Assembly: GCA_023387135.1 (NCBI GenBank)
Contig: JAEWIK010000208.1
Coordinates: 1 to 7,097 of the forward strand
DNA length: 7,097 nucleotides
DNA from: Actinomycetes bacterium
GTDB lineage: Bacteria; Actinomycetota; Actinomycetes; Propionibacteriales; Propionibacteriaceae
Reading direction: 5' to 3'
A program made the position numbers and the translations under genes. The notes under the pieces are model-generated. The model worked only from the letters and a program-made list of their open reading frames with translations. It had not been told where the DNA came from and did no database searches. Below, in pieces: positions 1-5,975 of this stretch; position 1 is the stretch's first letter, and every line of letters starts with the position of its first letter.

Positions 1-122
1 CCCCGAGGGGCCGCCAGGGAACTCCGCGCGAGAAGGTCGTCCTGCCGTACGGCTGGCTAGACTCCACCGAACTCGGCGACGAGGACCTCAGTTCGGCCGA
101 GTCTGACGTCTCGGGCGGCTGA
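1..122 (+). CDS. dusB: C-terminal end of probable tRNA-dihydrouridine synthase (partial)
   Basis: An open frame enters from the left edge and gives 39 residues before a TGA at 120-122. The tail contains PRGRQGTPREKVVLPYGWLD and ends in DVSGG. From memory, this resembles the C-terminal tail of actinobacterial DusB-type flavoenzymes, which reduce uridine to dihydrouridine in the tRNA D-loop using FMN and NAD(P)H. The catalytic TIM-barrel part lies outside the window, so no active-site residue can be seen. Location just upstream of dgt and dnaG fits, because I recall dus, dgt and dnaG often lying close together in actinobacteria. The identification rests on a short tail and on context. That the frame is a real gene end is more secure: a strong hairpin follows at once and a convergent gene begins its stop codon 36 bp later. 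Confidence 0.5.
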   Translation, partial: PRGRQGTPREKVVLPYGWLDSTELGDEDLSSAESDVSGG

Positions 123-124
123 GG

Positions 125-151
125 CCCCGGCGCGAGCCCCGCGCCGCGGGG
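125..151. terminator. Bidirectional terminator-like hairpin between convergent genes
   Basis: CCCCG (125-129) pairs with CGGGG (147-151), and GCGCG (130-134) pairs with CGCGC (140-144). The 3' arm has a 2-nt bulge (145-146) and the loop is AGCCC. The ten G/C pairs lie 2 nt after the plus-strand stop (120-122) and 7 nt beyond the minus-strand stop (159-161), the expected place for a terminator shared by two convergent genes. TTGT follows on the plus strand, but there is no real U-tract on either strand, as is common in high-GC actinobacteria. Confidence 0.5.
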
Positions 152-158
152 TTGTCGG

Positions 159-854
159 TCAGGAGAGCGCGCCGACGATGGCCGCCATCATCGCGAAGAA
201 GATAGCGACCGGGGCCAGCACGCCGAGGATGATGCCGGCGATGCCCCAGCCCCGTCCGCGCGCGGTGGCGGTGGCGACGATGGAGACGATCCACCCGATG
301 AAGCCCGCGATGCTGGCGACGGTGACGCCCAGCAGCGGCCCGACGAACGCCGAACCGAGCGCCTGCTGTTCGGCGGGCGTCATGCTGTTGAGGATCTGCT
401 GGATCTGCTCCTGCGTCGCGTTGGGCGGGAAGATCGCCAGGTACTGGCTGAACGCCGGCCCCGACCCCGCCGCGAGCACGATCGCGACGAGCGTGCTCAG
501 GACGACGACGGCGAAACCGATGATGCCGAGCATTGAGGACTTCTTCTCCGGCGCCGCGCCCACGTACTGCGGGGCCGTGCCGTAGGGGACTGTGGGGTAG
601 CGCTGCGGTGCCGGCTGGCCGCCCCACGGCTGGGGCTGCTGCTGCTGGTACGGCGGGTAGGGCTGGGTCTGGCCGGCACCGTAGGCGGGCGGCTGGCTCG
701 GGTAGCCGTAGGGAGGCTGCGGCTGGCCGGGCATCTGCTGCATCGGGCGCGGTGCGGTGGGCGGCATGCCGGACGGCTGCTGGGGCTGACCGGAGGGCTG
801 CTGGGGCTGGCCGGACGCGGATCCCGGCGAGGTAGGACCATACGGCTGTGACAT
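159..854 (-). CDS. Pro/Gln-rich membrane protein with three predicted TM segments
   Basis: This 231-residue protein has two parts. Residues 1-105 are low-complexity and rich in Pro, Gln, Gly and Tyr, with runs such as PQPPYGYPSQPP and PYPPYQQQQPQP and a tandem GQPQQPS heptad at residues 15-28. This region is probably disordered and cytoplasmic. Hydrophobic segments lie at about 108-130, 167-196 and 202-229. A short polar stretch between the first two (residues 144-165, NATQEQIQQILNSMTPAEQQ) looks helical. The TM2-TM3 link ATARGRGWGIAGIILG resembles DUF4190-like actinobacterial membrane proteins, but I cannot assign a family firmly. There is no signal peptide or catalytic motif, and the function is unknown. 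The ATG at 854-852 is favoured because a -10-like TAGTCT ends exactly six nucleotides before it and no Shine-Dalgarno sequence is present. The gene is divergent from dgt. Confidence 0.85.
   Translation of the reverse strand: MSQPYGPTSPGSASGQPQQPSGQPQQPSGMPPTAPRPMQQMPGQPQPPYGYPSQPPAYGAGQTQPYPPYQQQQPQPWGGQPAPQRYPTVPYGTAPQYVGAAPEKKSSMLGIIGFAVVVLSTLVAIVLAAGSGPAFSQYLAIFPPNATQEQIQQILNSMTPAEQQALGSAFVGPLLGVTVASIAGFIGWIVSIVATATARGRGWGIAGIILGVLAPVAIFFAMMAAIVGALS
771..816 (-). repeat. Two tandem 21-bp units encoding GQPQQPS heptads
   Basis: The 21-bp units at 775-795 and 796-816 differ at two positions only (a/g at unit position 15, g/c at position 21). They lie within a coding region and, read in frame on the minus strand, encode two identical heptapeptides GQPQQPS (residues 15-28, bases 812-771). 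This looks like a recent slippage duplication in the disordered N-terminal tail of the membrane protein, and copy number may vary between strains. Confidence 0.75.
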
Positions 855-860
855 GGCGCC

Positions 861-866
861 AGACTA
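861..866 (-). promoter_or_regulatory. Candidate -10 box (TAGTCT) of a leaderless membrane-protein gene
   Basis: On the minus strand TAGTCT (TANNNT type) is followed by six nucleotides and then the ATG at 854-852. This puts the expected transcription start at the A of the start codon. No purine-rich Shine-Dalgarno sequence lies before the ATG. I see no convincing -35 hexamer. Confidence 0.45.
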
Positions 867-914
867 TCGGTGGGACGTGTCCTGCGGGGGCGACTGGCGC
901 TGCCGCGGGGGTGC

Positions 915-920
915 CAAGAT
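915..920 (+). promoter_or_regulatory. Candidate -10 box (CAAGAT) of leaderless dgt
   Basis: CAAGAT has the two most conserved -10 bases (A2 and T6) but C instead of T at the first position. It ends six nucleotides before the ATG at 927, the spacing expected for leaderless transcription. The GGGG at 921-924 is too near the start codon to be a good Shine-Dalgarno sequence. No clear -35 box is visible. Confidence 0.35.
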
Positions 921-926
921 GGGGCA

Positions 927-2051
927 ATGGCCGAACCGACTCCCCGGGCCGCCGCGTGGGCGGAAACCATGGCAGGGCATGCCGACGCCGACCTGGTCCG
1001 CGCGCACGCCGACTCCCGGCTGGGGATGGCGCCCGCGCCGAGCGTGGGGCGTGAGGAGCGTGAGGCACTCGAAGCTGAACGGCTGCGTCCCGGCGCCGCG
1101 CTCGCGAGCGGGGCGGGGGGCAGGGCGGTGCCCGAAGAGCCCGACCCCGAGCGCACCTGCTTCGAGCGCGACCGCGACAGGGTGGTCCACTCCACGGCGT
1201 TCCGTCGGCTCGCCGGCAAGACCCAGGTCGTCGTCTTCCCGACCGACCACCAGCGGACGCGGCTGACGCACGCGCTGGAGGTGGCGCAGGTGGCGACCTC
1301 GATAGCCCGGGGCGTCGGCGCGAACGTCGCCCTCACCGAGGCGATCGCGCTCGCCCACGACTGCGGCCACGGCCCGGGCGGGCACGCCAGCGAGGACGCC
1401 TTCGACGCGTTCCTCCCCGGGGGGTATGACCACGGCCCGTGGGGTGCCGACGTCGTGCTGACCTCGCTGAACCTGTGCACCGAGACGCTCGACGGCGTCC
1501 GCAACCACTCGTGGTCGCGGCCCGCGCCGGCCACGATCGAGGGCGAGCTCGTCAGTTGGGCCGACAGGATCGCCTACTGCGCGCACGACCTCGAGGACGC
1601 CGCCGGAGCCGGCATCGTGGACGCGTCCGAGCTGCCCGCCGAGGTGGTCGAGGTGGCGGGCCGCACCCGGCGTGACCAGTTGAACACCTTCATCACCGCC
1701 GTGGTCCGGGCCGTGTGCGAGACGGGGAAGGTCGGCATGGCGTCGTCCGAGGCGGCGGCCCTGGCGGGCCTGCGCGCCTTCAACTACGAGCAGATCTACA
1801 CCAGGCCCGACGCGATCGCGCAGTCGCAGGCGGTGATAGCGGTGTTGCGGGCGCTCGTCGACCACTACTGCCAGACCCCCGGCGCGCTGCCGCCCGATCT
1901 CGGTGCTGCCGACCTCGACGAGCAGGGACGGGTACGCGCCGCGGTGACCTACGTCGCGGGCATGACGGACAGGTTCGCCTTCGACCAGGCGGTGACCCTG
2001 CTCGGCTGGGAGCCGGCCCGGCTCCCCAAGGGGATCGGACGCGACGCCTAG
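927..2051 (+). CDS. dgt: Deoxyguanosinetriphosphate triphosphohydrolase-like protein (HD domain)
   Basis: This 374-residue cytoplasmic HD-domain enzyme is predicted to hydrolyse dNTPs, typically dGTP, to the deoxynucleoside and inorganic triphosphate, and so to limit dNTP pools. After a variable N-terminus comes RDRDRVVHSTAFRRLAGKTQ (residues 81-100). The metal-binding set is visible: H115 in RLTHALEV, H144-D145 in LAHDCGHGP, and D213 in SWADRIAY. Catalytic-loop residues H148, H153 and E156 are also present. HGPGGHASE replaces the HPPFGHxGE of many homologues; I recall this form in other actinobacterial Dgt proteins. The ATG at 927 is preferred to upstream in-frame starts such as 870 because those would add an atypical Arg-rich stretch overlapping the promoter region, and because a -10-like box lies six nucleotides before it. 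dnaG follows 109 bp downstream, a conserved replication-related pairing. Confidence 0.93.
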   Translation: MAEPTPRAAAWAETMAGHADADLVRAHADSRLGMAPAPSVGREEREALEAERLRPGAALASGAGGRAVPEEPDPERTCFERDRDRVVHSTAFRRLAGKTQVVVFPTDHQRTRLTHALEVAQVATSIARGVGANVALTEAIALAHDCGHGPGGHASEDAFDAFLPGGYDHGPWGADVVLTSLNLCTETLDGVRNHSWSRPAPATIEGELVSWADRIAYCAHDLEDAAGAGIVDASELPAEVVEVAGRTRRDQLNTFITAVVRAVCETGKVGMASSEAAALAGLRAFNYEQIYTRPDAIAQSQAVIAVLRALVDHYCQTPGALPPDLGAADLDEQGRVRAAVTYVAGMTDRFAFDQAVTLLGWEPARLPKGIGRDA

Positions 2052-2148
2052 GCGCTGCCAACCTGGTCGCCGAGGCCTCTCTTACGACCGGTCCCGGGCG
2101 TCGTCGACCACCGCCGGTGATGGTTTCCTCACCGTCCGCGCCGACGAA

Positions 2149-2154
2149 TAGACT
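2149..2154 (+). promoter_or_regulatory. Candidate -10 box (TAGACT) of leaderless dnaG
   Basis: TAGACT fits TANNNT and is followed by exactly six nucleotides (CCACGC) and then the GTG at 2161. This predicts transcription starting at the G of the start codon. There is no Shine-Dalgarno sequence in the preceding 20 nt. A -35 region is not clear; TTCCTC at 2125-2130 has 18-nt spacing but matches poorly. The other 109 bp between dgt and dnaG show nothing further that I can name. Confidence 0.5.
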
Positions 2155-2160
2155 CCACGC

Positions 2161-4008
2161 GTGGCAGGCCTGATCAACGACGACGACCTGACGACTGTCC
2201 GCGAGCGATCGAGGATCGACGAGGTCGTCGGGGCGTATGTGACGCTGCGTCCTGCCGGTGGGGGATCGCTGACGGGCCTCTGCCCGTTCCACGAGGAGAA
2301 GACCCCGAGCTTCAGGGTCACTCCCGCCCGCGGGTTCTTCCACTGCTTCGGCTGTGGCGAGGGCGGGGACGTCATCAGCTTCGTCCAGAAGATCCAGAAC
2401 GTGTCGTTCGTCGAGGCAGTCGAATGGCTGGCCGACAGGGCCGGCGTCCAGCTCCGCTTCACCGAGGGCGGCCCCGCCCGTCCCGAACCGGGGCTGCGGC
2501 TGCGGATCCTCGAAGCGAACCGGCTCGCCGCCGAGTTCTTCGCCGAGCAGCTGCGCGCTCCGGACGGCCTGCCCGGCAGGCAGTTCCTCGACGGCAGGGG
2601 CTTCGACAGGGATTCCGCCGAGCACTTCGACATCGGCTTCGCCCCGCGCGACGGCAGGTCGCTCGGCGCCCATCTCAAGGCCAAGGGCTTCACCGACGCC
2701 GAACTCGTGCGCGCGGGCCTCGTCCGCGAGAACGGCTGGGACTTCTTCCAGGGCCGCGTCCTGTGGCCCATCAAGGACGCCGGACGCTCGGTGCTCGGCT
2801 TCGGTGCCCGCAGGCTCTTCGACGACGACAGGATGCCGGCGAAGTACCTCAACACCCCCGAGACCCCCGTCTACAAGAAGTCATCGGTGCTCTACGGGCT
2901 CGACCTCGCCCGCGGGCCCATCGCCAAGAAGGGCCAGGCGGTCATCGTCGAGGGGTACACCGACGTGATGGCGGCGCACCTGGCGGGGGTCGACACCGCT
3001 GTCGCGTCCTGCGGCACGGCTTTCGGCGACGACCACGCACGGATGATCCAGCGCCTGATCGACACCCAGGGCGTCCAGCGCGGCGAGGTGATCTTCACCT
3101 TCGACGGCGACGCCGCGGGACAGGCCGCCGCGTTGAAGGTGTTCAAGGGCGACCAGCACTTCAGCGCGCAGACCTACGTGGCGATCGAACCGACCGGGCT
3201 CGACCCGTGCGACCTGCGCATCCAGCAGGGTGACGCGGCCGTCCGCGAACTCGTCGCCCGCCGGGTGCCGCTCTACCAGTTCGTCATGCGCAACACGATC
3301 GCCGCCTACGACCTCGACAGGGTGGAGGGACGGATGGCGGCGCTGCGGGCCGCGGCGCCGCTGATCAGCAGCATCCGCGACAACGCGCTCGTGATGGGGT
3401 ACGTGAGGGAACTGGCCAAGATGCTCGGCATCAACGACCCCGACGAGGTGGCGGCGGAGGTGCGGCGCGTGAGGTCGGGCGCCCGTCCTGTCGAGGTCGC
3501 CGAGGCCCGGCCACGGGAGGCGTCCGAGTCTGCCCTGCCCACTCCCGATCCGCGGGACAGGAGGCTGGAGGCCGAGCGCGGCACGTTGCGGCTGCTGCTC
3601 AGGGCCCCCGAGACCTTCACGGGGATCCTCGACGAGCTGCAGCCTGACGACTTCGTGCATCCCGCGTACCGCGCGCTCTTCGAGAAGATCCGGGACGTTC
3701 CCGACAGGACTGGTGACTGGGCGCAGCAGCTCATCGCCGCGGACGTCGACCCGGTGATCGAACAGCTCGTGGTGACCCTCGCCGTCGAGCCGGTGCTGCG
3801 CGACCCCACCCCCGCCTACGCCGCTGAGTACGTCGCAGGCGTCAGGTTGCAGTCGATCTCCCGTCAGATCGACTCGCTGAAGTCGAGGTTGCAGCGCACC
3901 AACCCCGTCGAGGAGCCGGCCGCCCACCAGAAGATGTTCGCCACCCTCATCGATCTCGAATCCCGCCGCAAGCGCCTGCTCGCCATGGCGACCGGCCCCG
4001 CGCTGTAG
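2161..4008 (+). CDS. dnaG: DNA primase DnaG
   Basis: This 615-residue primase makes the RNA primers for lagging-strand and initiation synthesis, working with the DnaB helicase. The CHC2 zinc ribbon is at residues 41-65 (CPFH at 41-44, HCFGC with C62 and C65). The RNA-polymerase-like core has the MPAKYLNTPETPVYKK motif at 225-240. The TOPRIM domain follows, with E264 in VEGYTDVM, D315 and D317 in FTFDGDAAG, and a further acidic site in LDPCDL (348-352). A linker rich in Arg, Glu and Pro (about 437-465) leads to the C-terminal helicase-binding domain (about 468-605). The length is normal for actinobacteria, where 600-640 residues is usual. The GTG at 2161 is chosen because the N-terminus MAGLINDDDLTTVRERSRID matches the start of known primases and because of the adjacent -10 box. 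dgt lies upstream and a sigma-factor gene 92 bp downstream. All expected motifs are intact. Confidence 0.98.
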   Translation: MAGLINDDDLTTVRERSRIDEVVGAYVTLRPAGGGSLTGLCPFHEEKTPSFRVTPARGFFHCFGCGEGGDVISFVQKIQNVSFVEAVEWLADRAGVQLRFTEGGPARPEPGLRLRILEANRLAAEFFAEQLRAPDGLPGRQFLDGRGFDRDSAEHFDIGFAPRDGRSLGAHLKAKGFTDAELVRAGLVRENGWDFFQGRVLWPIKDAGRSVLGFGARRLFDDDRMPAKYLNTPETPVYKKSSVLYGLDLARGPIAKKGQAVIVEGYTDVMAAHLAGVDTAVASCGTAFGDDHARMIQRLIDTQGVQRGEVIFTFDGDAAGQAAALKVFKGDQHFSAQTYVAIEPTGLDPCDLRIQQGDAAVRELVARRVPLYQFVMRNTIAAYDLDRVEGRMAALRAAAPLISSIRDNALVMGYVRELAKMLGINDPDEVAAEVRRVRSGARPVEVAEARPREASESALPTPDPRDRRLEAERGTLRLLLRAPETFTGILDELQPDDFVHPAYRALFEKIRDVPDRTGDWAQQLIAADVDPVIEQLVVTLAVEPVLRDPTPAYAAEYVAGVRLQSISRQIDSLKSRLQRTNPVEEPAAHQKMFATLIDLESRRKRLLAMATGPAL

Positions 4009-4014
4009 GGCCCC

Positions 4015-4037
4015 CGACGCCCCTTCGGGTGCTGTCG
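4015..4037 (+). terminator. Imperfect hairpin after dnaG, possible attenuator
   Basis: Six nucleotides after the dnaG stop, CGAC-GC-CCC can pair with GGG-GC-GTCG across a TTC loop, with single bulged T residues at 4030 and 4033. No T-tract follows at once, although the next bases are fairly T-rich for this genome (TGGTGTTGTCG). It may weaken read-through from dnaG into the sigma gene. The fold is imperfect and could be chance in GC-rich DNA. The rest of the 92-bp gap to the sigma gene shows no TANNNT box and no Shine-Dalgarno sequence. Confidence 0.3.
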
Positions 4038-4100
4038 TGGTGTTGTCGCGGTGTCGCCGGCCCGGGCGTGTGGCGTCCGGCGGCGACGAGTCTTTCGGGC

Positions 4101-4946
4101 ATGTACAGACTCGCCGACCTGCCGCCGCTGTTGACCGCCGAGGACGAGGCGCGGCTCGCCCGCCAGATCGAGGCGGGCGTGCTGGCCAGCGACGCGCTGG
4201 CCACCGGAGAGTTCCCGTGCGAGGCGTCGGTGCAGGAGCTCACCGACATCGAGGCAGAGGGTCGACGGGCGTGGCAACTCTTCCTGCTGTCGAACCTGCG
4301 GCTCGTGCTGGCGCTCATGCGTCCGGCGCTGGGGCGGTCGGGTGCCGATCCCGACGAGCTGTTCCAGGAAGGTGTGCTGGCCCTGACCAGAGCCCTCCAA
4401 CGTTTCGACCACACGCGCGGGCGGTTCAGCACGTACGCGGCCCCGGTGGTGCGCCGGCACCTCATGGAGGTGACGAGTGCGCGGGCGGGGGCGCTCAACA
4501 TCCCCGCGCGCCGGGCCGTCCAGCTCAGGCACGCGCAGGCGGTCGCCGACGGCCTGGTGCAGGAGCGGGGACGGGTGGTCGGCCTCGGGGAGGTCGCGGA
4601 GGCCCTCGGGTCGAGCGTGGAGTGGACGCGGCGGCTGCTGGGCCACAGGACGTCGGTGTCGCTGGAGGCGATCACCGCCGCCGACTGGTTGGCCGCGCCC
4701 GAGACCGCCGAACCGGAGGACGGGCTCGACGCCGCACGGGTGGCGGAGGACCTCGCCCTGCTGCCGGGCTACGAGCGCGACGCCCTGCGGCTGCGCTTCG
4801 GCTTCGCCGACGGCGAGTGCCACAGCTTCCGTGAGATAGCGCTCCGCCTGGGCGTCTCCACGAGCTCGGCCCGCCGCAGCGTCGAGCGCGCGGTCTCGAC
4901 CCTGCGCGCCCGCCACGCGCCCGCGCTCACCAGCGAGGCGTCCTGA
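4101..4946 (+). CDS. Divergent sigma-70 family RNA polymerase sigma factor
   Basis: This 281-residue protein has the layout of a group 2/3 sigma factor. Region 1.2-like sequence is PPLLTAEDEARLARQIEAG (8-26). Region 2 runs about 57-125, with the core-binding stretch PDELFQEGVLALTRALQRFD (84-103) and region 2.3-2.4 GRFSTYAAPVVRRHLMEV. Region 3 is about 145-190. Region 4 is about 215-270, with LPGYERDALRLRFGF and the helix-turn-helix SFREIALRLGVSTSSARRSV. The Trp-Trp pair used by housekeeping factors for -10 melting (YATWWIRQ) is replaced by YAAPVVRR, and the usual VTRERIRQIE recognition helix reads VSTSSARRSV. It is therefore probably an alternative factor with its own promoter set, not RpoD. 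No anti-sigma gene is adjacent. The start is uncertain: ATG 4101 begins just before region 1.2, but it lacks a Shine-Dalgarno sequence, and in-frame GTG codons occur at 4029 and 4068. Confidence 0.88.
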   Translation: MYRLADLPPLLTAEDEARLARQIEAGVLASDALATGEFPCEASVQELTDIEAEGRRAWQLFLLSNLRLVLALMRPALGRSGADPDELFQEGVLALTRALQRFDHTRGRFSTYAAPVVRRHLMEVTSARAGALNIPARRAVQLRHAQAVADGLVQERGRVVGLGEVAEALGSSVEWTRRLLGHRTSVSLEAITAADWLAAPETAEPEDGLDAARVAEDLALLPGYERDALRLRFGFADGECHSFREIALRLGVSTSSARRSVERAVSTLRARHAPALTSEAS

Positions 4947-4977
4947 CCCGCGGGGGCCGGACCGCGGTGCGGTCAGG
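4942..4977. terminator. Inverted repeat carrying both stop codons of convergent genes
   Basis: CCTGACC (4942-4948) and GGTCAGG (4971-4977) are a perfect 7-bp inverted repeat. With C4949 bulged, two more pairs form (GC/GC). The left arm holds the sigma-gene TGA (4944-4946), and the right arm holds the nucleoside hydrolase stop (TCA, 4973-4975). A compact alternative hairpin, GACCGC-GGT-GCGGTC (4960-4974), uses the same right arm. Only 26 bp separate the two stop codons, so this is a likely bidirectional terminator, without a U-tract. Confidence 0.5.
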
Positions 4978-5950
4978 CGTCGAAGAGGCCAGTGATGGGC
5001 AGGTTCGGCTCGGTGGGGATCCTGAGGAACTCCTCGAGCATCGTGAAGAACCCGTCCTTGTCGACCTGCTCGATGACGTGGGCGTTCGGGGTGATCCCGA
5101 ACTTCGGCCAGGCCATGACCGAGGCGCCCCGCGTGAGGGGCGACACGGTGTCGATGTCGACGCGGTAGTCGGCCTCGTCGACCACCAGTTCGGGATGCAG
5201 CAACGTGGCGAGGGTCATCGAGTCGGGGTGGGTCGAGCCGTTGACGCCGACGCTCTCGTTGAAGTCGAGGGTCGTGTCGCACACCCGCTTGAAGAACTGG
5301 GCGAGCGGCGTGCCGATGCCGGTGAGCCTGGAGTAGCCGGCCCTGTCGATGGTGGCGTCGCGCAACGTGACGGGGTCCCACGTGAGGATGTGGAGATCGG
5401 GGAAGCCCGCCTCCATCACGATCTGGGCAGCCTCCGGGTCGACGTACAGGTTGTACTCGGCGGCGGCCGTCACGTTGCCGAGGCCGTTGTTGGACCCGCC
5501 CATGATGAAGAGGCTCTTCACCCGGGACGGGAACGTCCTGTCGAGGACCACGGCCGTGGCGATGTTGGTGAGCGGCCCGATCGCCACGATGCTCACCTCA
5601 CCCGGCGCCTCGGCGGTGATCCGCAGCAGGGCGCTCACGCCGTGCTCGGCGGCGAGCGACGTCGAGGAGAAGTCCATCGACAACCCGCCCGACCCGTCCC
5701 CGTGGACGTCCTCGGCGGACTCCCACGCCCGCAGCATCGGCCGGCGACAGCCCGCGTGGATCGGCACCTGCCCGAGCCGTCCCGCGACGTTGAGAGTCAG
5801 GTGGGCGTTGGCAACCTGCTGGTCGAAGCCCACATTCCCGGCGACCATCGTGATCGCCTTGAGGTCGGCGACCGGATCGAGCAGCGCCCACAGGATCGTC
5901 ACGCAATCGTCCTGCGCGGTGTCGGTGTCGATGATGACGGGAATCTTCAC
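4973..5950 (-). CDS. Nucleoside hydrolase (IU-NH/PF01156-type family)
   Basis: This 325-residue enzyme is predicted to cleave the N-glycosidic bond of ribonucleosides, giving a free base and ribose for salvage. The N-terminal Ca2+-binding cluster is VIIDTDTAQDD, with D8, D10, D14 and D15 at the numbers they have in the Crithidia enzyme. N39 follows in VAGNV. GPLTNIA (125-131), FIMGG (148-152) and the ribose-binding stretch AEYNLYVDPEAA (E165, N167, D171) are conserved. The C-terminal metal ligand is D243 in THPDSMTLA, where most relatives have HDP, so the catalytic-His position is shifted or replaced by Pro. LTRGASVMAW (272-281) completes the fold. Length is typical and there is no signal peptide, so it should be cytoplasmic. 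Base specificity cannot be read from the sequence. GTG at 5950 is supported by AGAGAGGGG six nucleotides upstream. It lies 49 bp downstream of the acetyltransferase gene. Confidence 0.93.
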   Translation of the reverse strand: MKIPVIIDTDTAQDDCVTILWALLDPVADLKAITMVAGNVGFDQQVANAHLTLNVAGRLGQVPIHAGCRRPMLRAWESAEDVHGDGSGGLSMDFSSTSLAAEHGVSALLRITAEAPGEVSIVAIGPLTNIATAVVLDRTFPSRVKSLFIMGGSNNGLGNVTAAAEYNLYVDPEAAQIVMEAGFPDLHILTWDPVTLRDATIDRAGYSRLTGIGTPLAQFFKRVCDTTLDFNESVGVNGSTHPDSMTLATLLHPELVVDEADYRVDIDTVSPLTRGASVMAWPKFGITPNAHVIEQVDKDGFFTMLEEFLRIPTEPNLPITGLFDA

Positions 5951-5956
5951 CCGGTG

Positions 5957-5965
5957 CCCCTCTCT
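5957..5965 (-). promoter_or_regulatory. Shine-Dalgarno sequence of the nucleoside hydrolase gene
   Basis: AGAGAGGGG on the minus strand ends six nucleotides before the GTG start (5950-5948). It fixes the GTG as the start codon and shows that this gene is leadered. Confidence 0.65.
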
Positions 5966-5975
5966 GGTGGAGGCA

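Noticed and set aside
58..67. TAGACTCCAC in the dusB tail, identical to ten bases at the dnaG promoter (2149-2158)
   Set aside because: It lies inside a coding frame, no start codon follows at the right distance, and one shared 10-mer is weak evidence for a regulatory repeat.
870..926. Upstream ATG at 870 as the start of dgt
   Set aside because: It would add 19 residues rich in Arg and Gly, run through the divergent promoter region, and has no ribosome binding site.
864..1865. 333-codon minus-strand open frame opposite dgt
   Set aside because: It mirrors the dgt coding bias, has no ribosome binding site, and dgt carries all its catalytic motifs.
2881..3927. Long minus-strand open frame (348 codons) opposite dnaG
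   Set aside because: It is a shadow of the high-GC dnaG gene: the product is rich in Arg, Gly and His without domains, and the plus strand encodes an intact primase.
3864..5381. 505-codon minus-strand open frame across the dnaG end, the sigma gene and part of the nucleoside hydrolase
   Set aside because: It overlaps three well-supported genes, has low-complexity Arg/Pro/His-rich content and no recognisable domain.
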